A stretch of 64,000 bases of DNA from Bradyrhizobium sp. JYMT SZCCT0180 (GCF_018130165.1 NZ_JAFCLZ010000024.1:62001-126000); one strand, 5' to 3'. Counted from the stretch's first letter, positions 9,476-18,626 are shown. The notes: generated by a model not told the origin, from the sequence alone. Translations and numbers: made by a program.

Positions 9476-11806
9476 TCAGGCAATCGAGCGCGACGGCACC
9501 ACGACCAGCGGTTCGTCCGGCGAACGGCGGCCGTGGGAAGCATTCAGCAACTGGCGAACCCGAACCGACGGGACCGGCCGGCTGAACAGATAGCCTTGCG
9601 CCTCGGTCACCGTGCCATCGGTGCTGATCAATTCGAGTTGTTCGTTGGTCTCGATGCCCTCGACCACGACCGACATGCCGAGATCGGCCGAGAGCCGCGC
9701 CACGCCCCGCAGCAATGTCAGCGGACGATCAGTATCGATGCCTTCGAGGAAGGAACGGTCGATCTTCACTTTCTGCAGTGGGAAGTTGTGCAGATAGCTC
9801 AGGCTCGAATAGCCGGTGCCGAAATCGTCCAGCGAGATCCGCACGCCGAGCGAATGCAGTTGCGACAGCACATCATGAGTCAGCTGCGTGTTGCGCAACA
9901 ACGAGGATTCGGTGATCTCGATTTCGAGCCGGTGCGCCGGCAGGCCGGAGACCTCGAGCGCGTAGCGGACTTCGCTCAGCACGTCGCGCTGATGGAATTG
10001 CTGCGGCGAGAAGTTGACGGCGACGCTGACGGCCTCGGGCCACTTCATGCACTCCATGCAGGCCTTGCGCAAAATCCAGCGGCCGAGATCGACGATCAGG
10101 CCCATATCCTCGGCGACCGGAATGATATCGATCGGCGATACCGTGCCGCGGACCGGATGATTCCAGCGCAGCAGCGCCTCGCAGGTCGCGATCTTGCCGG
10201 ACTTGATATTGACCAGCGGCTGATAGAACAGCTCGAACTCCTCGTTCGCCAGCGCCTTGCGCAGGTCGAGTTCAAGGATGCGGCGCGCTTCGACGGTTTG
10301 GGCCATCTCGTCGCGGAAGAAGCAGAAGGTGCCGCGGCCATCGGCCTTGGCGCGGTACAGCGCCATGTCGGCATTCTTCAGCAGCGTATCCGCGCTGACC
10401 CCGGGAGAGGTCATGGCGATGCCGACGCTGGCGCCGATCTCGACCAGATGATTGTCGATCTTGTAGCGCTCGCTCAGCCGGTCGACGATGCGCCGGGCGA
10501 GACCTGCTGCGTCCTCGTGGGAATGAATGTCCTGCTGGAACACCACGAATTCGTCGCCGCCAAACCGCGCCACGAAGTCCTCGGGACGCAACATCTCGCG
10601 CAGCCGGCCGGCAACCGCGCACAACAACTGATCGCCGCAGGGATGACCCAGCGTGTCGTTGACCTGCTTGAATTGATCGAGGTCGACGAACAGCAGCGCC
10701 GACAACCTGTCGGCGCCTTGCTGAATGGCCAGCAGGCGCCCAATTTCGTCGCGGAAATTGACCCGGTTGGGAAGCTCGGTGAGTTCGTCGTAACGCGCGA
10801 GATGGCTGATCTTGGCTTCCGCGTCGCGCCGCTCGGTGATGTCTTCGAGCAATACCACCGCGCCTCCGCCCGCCATCGGCTGGAACGTCCATGACAGGGA
10901 CCGGTTGCGCGTAAAGTCGGGATCGGTCGTGATCATGTCCCGCGCCTGCGAGCTCTCGATTTCCGACAGGATCATGCTGCCGCTCGCATTCGAAATCGAA
11001 CCGGAGGCGACGCAGGCTGCAATAATGTCGGACGCACTGGCGGCACCCTGCACCGAATCGTCAGGCAGGCTCATCATCTCGCTGAAGCGGTGGTTCATGA
11101 CCGCAAGGCGGCCGTCAGCGCCGAACATGCACAGCCCGTGCGGCATGTTGTTCAACGCGGTATCGAACTGGCCGGCCAGCGCCGCCTCGCGCTCGCGCGC
11201 CATCAGCGCCTGCATGAATATTCTGTGCAGATTGGCCGAAATTTGTATGACCGCCACGAGGAATGCCGCGCACAGCACCGACATGGCCATGTAATAGGGC
11301 GTGCCACGCAATGCCAGCGCGATGACGGTTGAACCGAAGCAAAGGTAAGCCTGCAGCTGGAATATCCATTGCCGTCCATAGGCCCTGCCCGCACCGCCCG
11401 CCACGAATCCGGTGGTTGTGGACAGACAAATCATATGGGCGACGGCGTCGTCGGAGACCAGCAGGGTGGTGCAGCACCAGATGCCGACCGCGGCGGCCTG
11501 GATGATCGCCCCGATCTGATGCCGGCTCTTCCACCGCGCAGCTTCATCGGCGGTCAGCGTCGCTTTGCGTGTATCGTACCGCCGCAAGTCGAACGCCCGG
11601 AGGGCGGCGGCGAAGACGAGAAGCGCGACACACGCCCAGATGAGCGGTTCTCCCGTCTTCAGCGCGGTCACGGCCGCCGCAACGGCGCCGAAGAAAAGAC
11701 CCGTGAGCAGCGGAGCGCGGGTTTCGAACAGCGAATCGATCAGCGCCGCGCGAAGATACGGCGACATCTTCTGATCGGACTCTCCGTTCTGGTTTGCGAG
11801 CTGCAT
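9476..11806 (-). CDS. Membrane PAS-GGDEF-EAL cyclic-di-GMP protein
   Basis: The 776-aa protein has about six N-terminal membrane segments (roughly 32-48, 53-71, 101-118, 122-138, 151-167 and 171-192), then a PAS domain at about 210-325. The diguanylate cyclase domain has an intact GGDEF at 416-420 and an inhibitory-site RPED (407-410) exactly five residues upstream. The phosphodiesterase domain begins near 515 with the EALLRW motif at 543-548 and continues through DDFGTGYSSLSYL. Both active sites look intact, so it may make and degrade c-di-GMP. The start has no strong ribosome site; M14 (11767) is an alternative. It lies 173 bases downstream of tolB. Confidence 0.93.
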   Translation of the reverse strand: MQLANQNGESDQKMSPYLRAALIDSLFETRAPLLTGLFFGAVAAAVTALKTGEPLIWACVALLVFAAALRAFDLRRYDTRKATLTADEAARWKSRHQIGAIIQAAAVGIWCCTTLLVSDDAVAHMICLSTTTGFVAGGAGRAYGRQWIFQLQAYLCFGSTVIALALRGTPYYMAMSVLCAAFLVAVIQISANLHRIFMQALMAREREAALAGQFDTALNNMPHGLCMFGADGRLAVMNHRFSEMMSLPDDSVQGAASASDIIAACVASGSISNASGSMILSEIESSQARDMITTDPDFTRNRSLSWTFQPMAGGGAVVLLEDITERRDAEAKISHLARYDELTELPNRVNFRDEIGRLLAIQQGADRLSALLFVDLDQFKQVNDTLGHPCGDQLLCAVAGRLREMLRPEDFVARFGGDEFVVFQQDIHSHEDAAGLARRIVDRLSERYKIDNHLVEIGASVGIAMTSPGVSADTLLKNADMALYRAKADGRGTFCFFRDEMAQTVEARRILELDLRKALANEEFELFYQPLVNIKSGKIATCEALLRWNHPVRGTVSPIDIIPVAEDMGLIVDLGRWILRKACMECMKWPEAVSVAVNFSPQQFHQRDVLSEVRYALEVSGLPAHRLEIEITESSLLRNTQLTHDVLSQLHSLGVRISLDDFGTGYSSLSYLHNFPLQKVKIDRSFLEGIDTDRPLTLLRGVARLSADLGMSVVVEGIETNEQLELISTDGTVTEAQGYLFSRPVPSVRVRQLLNASHGRRSPDEPLVVVPSRSIA

Positions 11807-11979
11807 TTCGGGTGTACGCCGTCCTGTTCGGGTGCGTAGTCTTACCCTTTGCAGATGAAGTCTTTCTGAGGGAATATCGTTACCAAGACGTTGCTTTCGG
11901 TTTCAGGCTGCAGAAATCCGCCTGATAAATCAGCGCGCTAGGCAATGTTTGCCGATTAACGCCCCAACCCGTGGAACGC

Positions 11980-13356
11980 TCAGGACAACAGCGGAGACCA
12001 TGCCGGATCGGAGGCGAAGCCGGGGGTCGGGACCCGCAGCTCGTTGCGCCCGGAGATATCGACGGTGAACAATGAAGGGCCGCTGTTGCCGCCGGGCTCG
12101 CGGAAGAACATCAGCACCCTGCCGTTCGGCGCAAAGGTCGGGCCTTCGTTGTGGAAGCCCGAAGTGAGAATGCGTTCGCCCGATCCGTCCGGCTTCATGA
12201 TGCCGATCGCGAACTGACCACCACCCTGCTTGGTGAAGGCGATGTAGTCGCCGCGCGGCGACCACACCGGCGTCGAATAGCTGCCCTCCTGGAACGAAAT
12301 GCGCTGCGCCCCGCCGCCGGTCGCCGGCATCACATAGATCTGCGGCTTGCCGCCGCGATCGGACTCAAAACAGATGCGGGCGCCGTCCGGCGAATAGGAC
12401 GGCGAGGTGTCGATCGCCGGCGTGTCGGTCAGCCGCGTCGTCGATTTCGAGCGCAGGTCCATCACGAACAGATTCGAATTGCCGCCCTGCTGCAGGCTCA
12501 TGATGACGCGCTGGCCGTCCGGCGAGAAGCGCGGCGAGAACGACATGCCCGGGAAGTTGCCGACGATCTCGCGCTGCCCGGTCTCGATGTTGAACAAATA
12601 GACGCGCGGGTCGCCCTGCCCGAACTCCATATAGGTGATTTCCTGGGTCGACGGCGAAAACCGCGGCGTCAGCACCAGGTCGGCGCCGCGCGTCAGATAT
12701 TTCACGTTGGCGCCGTCCTGATCCATCAAGGCCAGCCGCTTGACGCGGCGTTCCTTGGAGCCGCTCTCGTCGACGAACACCACGCGGCTGTCGAAGTAGC
12801 CCTTTTCGCCGGTCAGGCGCTCGTAGATCTGGTCGGAGATGATGTGGGCGATCCGGCGCCAGTATTCCGGCGAGGTGAAATATTGCTGGCCGGTGAGCTG
12901 CTGGCCGGTGTTGACGTCCCAGAGCCGGAATTCGGCCTTGAGACGGCCGTCGCCCTGCCGCGTCATGCGGCCGGTCACCAGCGCCTGCGCGTTGATGGTT
13001 TTCCAGTTTTGGAAGCTCGGTGCCGCGTCGATGTTGATGGTCTTTTCGACGTAGGCCGCCTGGTCGATCGGCGCGAACAGACCGCTGCGCTTGAGGTTGT
13101 TGGTGATGACCTGCGTGACGCCGACGCCGACCTCGGCGTCCGCCGGTGTGCCGGCGGCGAAATTCGGGATCGCGATGGGGAGCGGCGTGAATTCGCCCTC
13201 GGGCACAATGATGCGTTTCGGCGCCTGGCCGAAGGCGCGCTGGCCGCCCATCAGCAGGCCCGCTGACGCCATCCCGGTAATGATCTGCCGGCGGCTCGGG
13301 CGAAACAGCATGTTCGGCAATCCATCTTTGTCAGTCATCGCTTCGACTTTGCTCAT
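11980..13356 (-). CDS. tolB: Tol-Pal system periplasmic protein TolB
   Basis: The 458-aa precursor has an unusually long leader containing [16 protein letters not shown], which resembles a twin-arginine signal, with cleavage near RAFGQ-A. The mature part has the N-terminal TolB domain followed by a six-bladed propeller with repeated [11 protein letters not shown] and [11 protein letters not shown]-type blades. TolB links Pal to the inner-membrane TolQRA complex. It follows tolA with a 41-base gap. Starts at MSKVEAM or MTDKDG (13338) are both possible. Confidence 0.96.
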   Translation of the reverse strand: MSKVEAMTDKDGLPNMLFRPSRRQIITGMASAGLLMGGQRAFGQAPKRIIVPEGEFTPLPIAIPNFAAGTPADAEVGVGVTQVITNNLKRSGLFAPIDQAAYVEKTINIDAAPSFQNWKTINAQALVTGRMTRQGDGRLKAEFRLWDVNTGQQLTGQQYFTSPEYWRRIAHIISDQIYERLTGEKGYFDSRVVFVDESGSKERRVKRLALMDQDGANVKYLTRGADLVLTPRFSPSTQEITYMEFGQGDPRVYLFNIETGQREIVGNFPGMSFSPRFSPDGQRVIMSLQQGGNSNLFVMDLRSKSTTRLTDTPAIDTSPSYSPDGARICFESDRGGKPQIYVMPATGGGAQRISFQEGSYSTPVWSPRGDYIAFTKQGGGQFAIGIMKPDGSGERILTSGFHNEGPTFAPNGRVLMFFREPGGNSGPSLFTVDISGRNELRVPTPGFASDPAWSPLLS

Positions 13357-13397
13357 ATCCGTGATTGCCGGGAGGTGACCACCAAATTACAAAAGCT

Positions 13398-14375
13398 TCA
13401 GGTCTTCTGTTCGGTGAACACCGGCGCAAAATATTTCCATTCCTCGAAAAACGCCGCAGGCAGCTTGTACGGCTGGCATTCGATGATCGCGCGCAACGCG
13501 CTCTCCTGATAGACGCGCAAATACGGCGTTGCCGGCGTTCCTTCCGGAACCGGCATTCCCTCGAGCGTACCGTCGCGCTTCAGGCGGATCGCAAACGCCG
13601 CTTCCGGCTTCTGCGACTCGATGCCGCCATAGGGCTTCTTCCAGCATCGCTCGACCTGCTGCTTGAACATCGATCCCCAGGTCGCGGAGTTGTCTGCGGC
13701 TGTGCCCTTGGCGGTGCCCAGGGCGGCATTCGAATTCAAGGTGTCGCCGGTCGCGGCCTTTCGCGACGGGTCCCGCTTGTCGAGCAGCGCTGCGATACTG
13801 ACCAACGGATCTTCCGTCTTGGCCTTGGCATCCGCTTTGGCTTTCGCCTCGGCTTCGGCCTTGGCTTTCGCCTCTGCCTTGGCCTTCGCTTCCGCCTTGG
13901 CTTTTGCCCTCGCCTCAGCCTTGGCCTTTGCCTCCGCCTCTGCGTTCGCCTTCATCATCTCTTCCGCGATCGGATCGACCTTGGGCGGATCGGGCTTCTT
14001 GTCCGGCTTCGGCTCTTCCTTTGCCTTTTCGGCAACCTTCGGCGGGTCCGGTTTTTTCTCAACCGGCTTCTCTTCCGCCTTGGGCGGCGCCATTTCGGTG
14101 ATCACAGGCGCCTTCTCGGTCACCTTGCCGACCGCGTCTTCGAGCGGCTTGGCCTCGGCAACCTTGTCCACCAGCGGCTTCGGATTTTCCTTCTTGCCGG
14201 TCTTCTGGCCGGCCATGACCTTGGCGAGCTGGTCAGGGGAAATGACATCGACGGCGACCGATTCCTCCGGCGTCATCTCGTAAGCCTTGGTCGAGAACGA
14301 CACCAGTCCGTACCCCAGCACGAGGACGTGCAGGGCGACCGACGCAGCCAGTGTCTTGTCGATCTTGAGCTTCAC
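13398..14375 (-). CDS. tolA: TolA, inner-membrane bridge of the Tol-Pal system
   Basis: A GTG start preceded by GGAAAG at 6 bases gives 325 aa. One N-terminal membrane anchor (LAASVALHVLVLGYGLVSF) is followed by a Lys/Pro/Ala linker and a long alanine-lysine-glutamate helix (AEAKAKAEARAKAKAEAK type) and then the C-terminal TolA-III domain, WGSMFKQQVERCWKKP to the end, with two Cys residues. TolA spans the periplasm to reach TolB and Pal under the force of TolQR. The C-terminal domain is closely similar to a separate secreted protein encoded at 36889-37374. Confidence 0.95.
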   Translation of the reverse strand: MKLKIDKTLAASVALHVLVLGYGLVSFSTKAYEMTPEESVAVDVISPDQLAKVMAGQKTGKKENPKPLVDKVAEAKPLEDAVGKVTEKAPVITEMAPPKAEEKPVEKKPDPPKVAEKAKEEPKPDKKPDPPKVDPIAEEMMKANAEAEAKAKAEARAKAKAEAKAKAEAKAKAEAEAKAKADAKAKTEDPLVSIAALLDKRDPSRKAATGDTLNSNAALGTAKGTAADNSATWGSMFKQQVERCWKKPYGGIESQKPEAAFAIRLKRDGTLEGMPVPEGTPATPYLRVYQESALRAIIECQPYKLPAAFFEEWKYFAPVFTEQKT

Positions 14376-14457
14376 TTAAGTCTTTCCGCTCCGCTCACGT
14401 ACGTTTCTCGCTCCGCTCGCGCACTTCAGCTTCCACCCCGTGCGAATACGCTGGCGC

Positions 14458-14931
14458 TCACGAGCCCTGCTCGGGGACGATCACGATGTTCGCCTTGAAC
14501 CCCGCGGTCCGAATATAACCCAACAATTTCATCATATCTGTGTAACAGACGTCTTTATCGCCGCGCAGATAGACCACGCTCTCGGCCTCCGACCGGGTTT
14601 CCCTTATAGCCTTGATTTTGGGCAACAAGTCGGCGGCAGGGATCAATGTATCCCCCAGATATAGTTCGACATTCGAGTTGCAGGCGCCGCCGGTGCGCTT
14701 GACCGACAGCGTCAATGGCGGGGCGTTCGACGCCAGCGACTTGCCGCCGCTGGCGACCGGCAAATCGATATCGATGGTCGAGGTCATCAGGGGCGCGGCC
14801 ACCATGAAGATGATCAAGAGCACCAGCATCACGTCCACCATCGGCGTGACGTTGATCTCCGCCATCACGGCGGCGCGTCGCCGGCCGCGGCGTCCACCGC
14901 CACCTGCCGAACCTGCCATGTTCATCGCCAT
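14458..14931 (-). CDS. tolR: TolR, ExbD-family proton-channel subunit
   Basis: The 157-aa protein has a Gly/Arg-rich N-terminus, then the ExbD motif EINVTPMVDVMLVLLIIFMV with the membrane-embedded Asp needed for proton flow. The periplasmic part continues with DIDLPVASGG and ends IVPEQGS. It partners TolQ to energise TolA. It lies 93 bases after tolQ; that gap contains most of a palindromic repeat. Confidence 0.96.
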   Translation of the reverse strand: MAMNMAGSAGGGGRRGRRRAAVMAEINVTPMVDVMLVLLIIFMVAAPLMTSTIDIDLPVASGGKSLASNAPPLTLSVKRTGGACNSNVELYLGDTLIPAADLLPKIKAIRETRSEAESVVYLRGDKDVCYTDMMKLLGYIRTAGFKANIVIVPEQGS

Positions 14932-14985
14932 GATCGGATGCCCACAATGCTCACGATTGACCGCTCCTCACGCCGTTTATCCGGG

Positions 14986-15030
14986 GCATGATCTGGTCCG
15001 AAAACCGGTTTCCACTTTTCGGGATCATGC
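14986..15030. repeat. GCATGATC palindromic repeat between tolQ and tolR
   Basis: A 45-bp element with GCATGATC at the left and GGATCATGC at the right, around a CCGAAAACCGGTTTCCACTT core. It belongs to the same family as the triple array at 15830-15999 and the element at 32688. The tolQ stop codon (TGA) is formed by the GCATGATC arm. Confidence 0.85.
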
Positions 15031-15798
15031 CCGCTCGTCGATCTGGCGCGACAGGATCGCTGAAAATTCGTCGGCGAACCCCTCCAGCCGCTGGGCCTGC
15101 CGGTTCACCTCGGAGATGAACTTATTGTAGAAAATAGTCGCCGGAATGGCAGCGATAAGGCCGATCGCCGTGGCAAACAGCGCCTCCGCGATACCAGGCG
15201 CCACCACCGCCAGCGAGGTGTTCTTCGAGGCCGCGATCGACTGGAAGCTCGACATGATGCCCCAGACGGTTCCGAACAGGCCGACGAACGGCCCGGCCGA
15301 GCCGACCGTGGCCAGCACCAGAAGCCGCCGTTCCAGCCGCTCCACTTCACGGGCGATGGAGACGTTCATCACCTTCTCGATCCGCATCTGCAGGCCGGCA
15401 AAGGACCTGGTCTGGCTCTCGAACGAACGTTTCCATTCGCGCATCGCCGCGACAAAGCACGCTGCCATGGATTGGGTCGGCTTGGCGGAGAGCGAGCGGT
15501 AAAGCTCCTCGATCGATTGCCCGGACCAGAACGCCTGTTCGAAACGGTCCATCGCGCGCTTGGTGCGCGCATAGAGAAAGATCTTGTCGATGGCGATCGC
15601 CCAGACCCAGACCGAACAGGCGAGCAGCCCCATCATCACTGATTTGACGACCCAGTGCGCCTGCAGGAACAGCGAAATCAGCGACACGTCTGACGCGGCC
15701 AGCGACAGCGATTGCGTTTCGACCTGTTGGGCGCTGGCGGACGAAGCCGTTGCCAGAAGGCAGGCCAGCGTCACGAACTGCAGGAATCTCCGGATCAC
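15025..15798 (-). CDS. tolQ: TolQ, MotA/ExbB-family proton-channel subunit
   Basis: TolQ forms the inner-membrane proton channel with TolR. The family body starts at LISLFLQAHWVVKSVMMGLL and includes LLVLATVGSAGPFVGLFGTVWGI and the membrane pair GIAEALFATAIGLIAAIPA. I use GTG at 15798, with GAGAGG upstream, giving 257 aa; the frame is open 25 codons further, but that part is translated palindromic repeat. The resulting N-terminus (VIRRFLQFVTLACLLATASSASAQ) looks like a cleavable signal peptide, which is not usual for TolQ. It is the first gene of tolQRAB, and the promoter must lie in or beyond the repeat array. Confidence 0.93.
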   Translation of the reverse strand: MIRRFLQFVTLACLLATASSASAQQVETQSLSLAASDVSLISLFLQAHWVVKSVMMGLLACSVWVWAIAIDKIFLYARTKRAMDRFEQAFWSGQSIEELYRSLSAKPTQSMAACFVAAMREWKRSFESQTRSFAGLQMRIEKVMNVSIAREVERLERRLLVLATVGSAGPFVGLFGTVWGIMSSFQSIAASKNTSLAVVAPGIAEALFATAIGLIAAIPATIFYNKFISEVNRQAQRLEGFADEFSAILSRQIDERA

Positions 15799-15829
15799 CA
15801 GATCAAATCCTCTCAATGCTCTCGTTTGG

Positions 15830-15999
15830 GCATGACCCTCTTCGGAAAACCGGTTTCCACGTTTCCGGATCATGCTCTATCTCTTGTTTGGAGCATGATC
15901 CTTTCGGAAAACCGGGTCCCACTTTTCCGGATCATGCTCTGTCTCTTGTTTGGAGCATGATCTTTTCGGAAAACCGGGTCCCACTTTTCCGGATCATGC
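15830..15999. repeat. Tandem array of three GCATGATC palindromes upstream of tolQ
   Basis: Units at 15830-15875, 15893-15937 and 15955-15999 each read GCATGA(T/C)C...TCGGAAAACCGG...CACTTTTCCGGATCATGC and are separated by 17-base spacers sharing CTCTTGTTTGGA. The period is about 62 bases. Each unit can form a long imperfect hairpin. Confidence 0.9.
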
Positions 16000-16001
16000 T
16001 C

Positions 16002-16296
16002 CTTCCCAAATTCCTCCGGGAGCGACTGGCTGCCGGTTCCACAGCCGCGCATCGGGCGCGGCGAAAATTGCGCCAGCGCGAGAGCCTCATTGGTGTCGCA
16101 TGGGGGGCCCGTCCAAAGCCGGGTCCTGCTTCCCCTGCCAACGTGTCAAAACGAGGGCTATCCGCGCGTCTTTACGTCCCTAACCAGACGCTAATCTTGG
16201 TTAATGCGAGGTTACCAAAGGACAATTTGACTGCCGGAAATCAAGGCAGGCCGGGCGGTTACGGGGGCTGGAACCGGGTTCCCGGACAAGTGGCCC
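16002..16296. other. Gene-poor intergenic stretch
   Basis: No open frame with a ribosome site or recognisable protein was found. The segment is GC-rich and lies between the palindrome array and the next repeat. I see no RNA gene signature. Confidence 0.5.
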
Positions 16297-16418
16297 GTCA
16301 TCCCCGCGCAGGCGGGGATCCAGTACGCCGCGGCTTATCGGATCTATCACTGGCGCCTCTGGAATACTGGGTCACCCGCCCCCCGTGCGCAATTGCGCAC
16401 TCGGGCGGGTGACGACAA
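16297..16418. repeat. Dispersed repeat with CATCCCCGC...GCGGGGATCCAGTACGCCG
   Basis: The left part (CCCCGCGCAGGCGGGG) is a hairpin followed by ATCCAGTACGCCGCGG; the right end has CACCCGCC...GGGCGGGTGACGACA around an inner GTGCGCAATTGCGCAC palindrome. The same left half and the GTGATAAATC/GGTCAAGCC type core occur at 43062-43160. Confidence 0.75.
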
Positions 16419-16960
16419 CTGAATATGTCGTCGCATTCTCGCGACGCATTGCGCCCGAGCTTTGCCAGAAACTTCCCGCCCTCTTATCGAGAGGGCGCAG
16501 GGAAGACCGGGTGCGCGCTGCACCCGCGGTCTCGCGTGCGGTTTGCACAAAACAAATGCACACGAGCATACAGGGCAGCGGTGAACACCCGGCCTTCCCT
16601 GCGCAGTGGCTTTACGGCTTATGCCGTGATCTCCCCGGAGACGAGTTCTTTGTTGACTCCGTCGCTGCCGGTTCAGCTCGCGCTTCTCCGGCAACTTGAC
16701 GCCGGCAACGGGCGCCAGGACCACACGGTTTTGCCGTACGCTTATCCACGCCCATCGTCTCAGCGCAAACCAGCGTCCACCGCAACCCGCCCAACGTCCG
16801 TGACGACGGCCGACGCCCTTCTGAGTAGGACGGGATGGCCAAATATATGCACCTGATTTTCATTCTGTTAAACAGAAATATTTTTTATTTCGGGGCTTGA
16901 CACGATTTCTTTAAATCAGAACTGATTTGCCCGTCGGGTCGATTTGTCGCGCCCCCTGCA
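16419..16960. repeat. Conserved non-coding repeat-like element (about 540 bp)
   Basis: Open frames here, such as one reading NFPPSYREGAGKTGCALHPR, resemble the spurious frames that recur at many intergenic sites in Bradyrhizobium genomes. None has a proper ribosome site and they overlap on both strands. The right end is AT-rich (TTAAACAGAAATATTTTTTA) and contains TTGACACGATTTC, then AACTGATTTGCCCGTCGGG, which I also associate with this repeated element. I regard it as a mobile or structured repeat of unknown role, not a gene. Confidence 0.5.
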
Positions 16961-17022
16961 CGAGATCGTGCTTGCGCGAGGAGCGACGCAGCTCCCAGCG
17001 CGTCCCTGCGCAAACGCTTTGC

Positions 17023-17790
17023 TCAGGCGGAAATCTTCGGCTGCGGGCAGTTCGTCAATCGCGCCGGCATGCCGACGGCAGTGCATCCGGCCGGCACGTC
17101 TTGCTCGATGAGCGCGCCGGCGCCGATCTTGGCGAAGTCGCCGATGCTTACGTCGCCCAGGATCGTGGCGCCGGTGCTGAGCAGCACGCCGCGGCCGATC
17201 CGCGGCGCGCGGCCCGGCATTGCCTGTTTCCGGCCGATGGTGACGTTTTGCAGGATCGTCACCTCGTCGCCGATGACAGCGAAGGCGCCGACGATGATGC
17301 CGGTCGCGTGATCGAGAAACACCGAGGTGCCGATCGAGGCGGAAGGGTGAATGCTGACCTGAAGCGAATCCGACGACAGGCTTTGTAACAACAGGGCGAG
17401 GTCGGTTCGCTCGTGACGCCAGAGCCAGTTGGACACGCGCCAGGCCTGCAGCGCGACGTAGCCCTTGAAGTTGAGCAGCGGCGGCAGCAGCCCTTTGGTC
17501 GCAGGATCGTGAACGGCAATGCTTTGCAGATCGCGGCTCGCCGCGTCGATCAGGTCGGGCGCGGCGTGAAAGGCCTCACGGGCCACGCGTGCGAACAACT
17601 CGCGGTCATCAGCGGTCTTGCCGAGCCGTTCGCCGATCTGATGGGCGAGCGCGCGACTGAAATCGGCATGATCGAGGATCGCTGACGACAGCGAAGCGCC
17701 GAACAGCGGATCGCTGGCGAGGACGCTTTCGGCCTCGCGGCGGAGGGATCGCCAGAGCTGGTCGACTGGTGCAATTGCGTTCTGCGTCAT
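17023..17790 (-). CDS. Serine O-acetyltransferase (CysE-like)
   Basis: The 255-aa protein starts MTQNAIAPVD with GGGG nine bases upstream; the longer open frame lacks a ribosome site. The N-terminal helical SAT domain (WRSLRREAESVLASDPLFG) is followed by the left-handed beta-helix hexapeptide repeats (VSIHPSASIG, AVIGDEVTILQNVTIGRK, VLLSTGATILGDVSIGDFAKIGAGAL). The expected FLDHATGIIVG catalytic segment is present. It acetylates serine from acetyl-CoA to begin cysteine synthesis. No cysK neighbour is present, so it could be a secondary SAT copy. Confidence 0.87.
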   Translation of the reverse strand: MTQNAIAPVDQLWRSLRREAESVLASDPLFGASLSSAILDHADFSRALAHQIGERLGKTADDRELFARVAREAFHAAPDLIDAASRDLQSIAVHDPATKGLLPPLLNFKGYVALQAWRVSNWLWRHERTDLALLLQSLSSDSLQVSIHPSASIGTSVFLDHATGIIVGAFAVIGDEVTILQNVTIGRKQAMPGRAPRIGRGVLLSTGATILGDVSIGDFAKIGAGALIEQDVPAGCTAVGMPARLTNCPQPKISA

Positions 17791-17958
17791 CGCCATTGGC
17801 CCCAAATGTAGCATCGGCGCGAATATAGGCAGTCCAGGGAACTCCGCCAGTACAAAGCAGCGTCGCTTCTGGCCGGTTGCGGGCAATGGCGCAGCACCCG
17901 ATATTGGCGGCAGCCGGCCATCTTTCATCTTCGGTGCGCTGTGCGGAGGCGGCCCCGG

Positions 17959-18477
17959 ATGGAATCAGTGATCGATATCCGCCCATTCAAGATCGACGAT
18001 GCGGAGCATGTGCGAGACCTGTTTGTCAGGGTCAATCGGCTGTTGGCGCCGCCTCCGATGAAGCTGGCATTTGAAGACTATATCGCGGCTTCTCTCAGGG
18101 AAGAGATCGATCAGATCGACAGCTATTACGGCAGAAAGCTGGGCGGCTTCTGGGTAGCGGTCGAGGGAGAGAAAGTCGTCGGAATGTTTGGACTTGAGCC
18201 ATCATCGATAGACGCGATGGAGCTTCGCCGCATGTACGTTGAGCCCGATGCCCGTCGTCAGGGCATCGCACGAAGAATGCTGGGTTTCGCGGAAGACGAG
18301 TGCCGACGACGTAACCGGTTCCGGATGGACTTGAGCACTTCAGAGTTACAGGGCGATGCCCTGTTGCTCTATCGAAACGCCGGATATCAATTGGTCCGCG
18401 AAGAGGTCGCCATCGCGGCCAGCAACAAGACGCTGGGCGGCGGAATTCGCCGTTTCCATTTCACCAAACTACTTTGA
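17959..18477 (+). CDS. GNAT-family N-acetyltransferase
   Basis: The 172-aa protein starts at ATG 17959 (MESVIDIRPFKID); a GTG at 17941 is also in frame. The acetyl-CoA site is recognisable: MELRRMYVEPDARRQGIARRML contains the RxxGxA loop. Then comes ALLLYRNAGYQ, the typical C-terminal strand-helix. The substrate is unknown. It is divergent from cysE-like with 168 bases between the starts, so the two may share a control region. Confidence 0.85.
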   Translation: MESVIDIRPFKIDDAEHVRDLFVRVNRLLAPPPMKLAFEDYIAASLREEIDQIDSYYGRKLGGFWVAVEGEKVVGMFGLEPSSIDAMELRRMYVEPDARRQGIARRMLGFAEDECRRRNRFRMDLSTSELQGDALLLYRNAGYQLVREEVAIAASNKTLGGGIRRFHFTKLL

Positions 18478-18518
18478 GCCGGCGACGGCAGATGCAACGT
18501 CAGGCCGGCAACAGCAAA

Positions 18519-18549
18519 CCGCCCGTCTGTGCTGATCACAAACGGGCGG
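18519..18549. terminator. Hairpin between convergent genes
   Basis: CCGCCCGT and ACGGGCGG pair, with inner TGTG/CACA pairing around a CTGAT loop. It lies between the convergent acetyltransferase and DUF2852 genes and could stop transcription from either side, although no long T-run follows. Confidence 0.55.
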
Positions 18550-18626
18550 CTCGTTAGCCTTCAGGCGCTATGGGGGCACATCGCCCGAGGCGTTAGCTCA
18601 CGACTTGAAGTTCAGCCCTTCGAGTT

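Noticed and set aside
12151-13266. Long plus-strand open frame (371 codons) opposite tolB
   Set aside because: It is the antisense of tolB, has an Arg/His/Asp-rich composition typical of a high-GC shadow frame, and lacks a ribosome site.
15799-15873. N-terminal extension of TolQ
   Set aside because: The extra codons are translated palindromic repeat; the GTG at 15798 has a better ribosome site.
15830-15999. CRISPR array
   Set aside because: The units are palindromic, only three in number, with similar spacers and no cas genes; they belong to a dispersed repeat family.
16385-16856. Overlapping frames in the 16.4-16.9 kb region as protein genes
   Set aside because: They resemble widely repeated spurious frames, occur on both strands and lack ribosome sites; treated as a repeat element.
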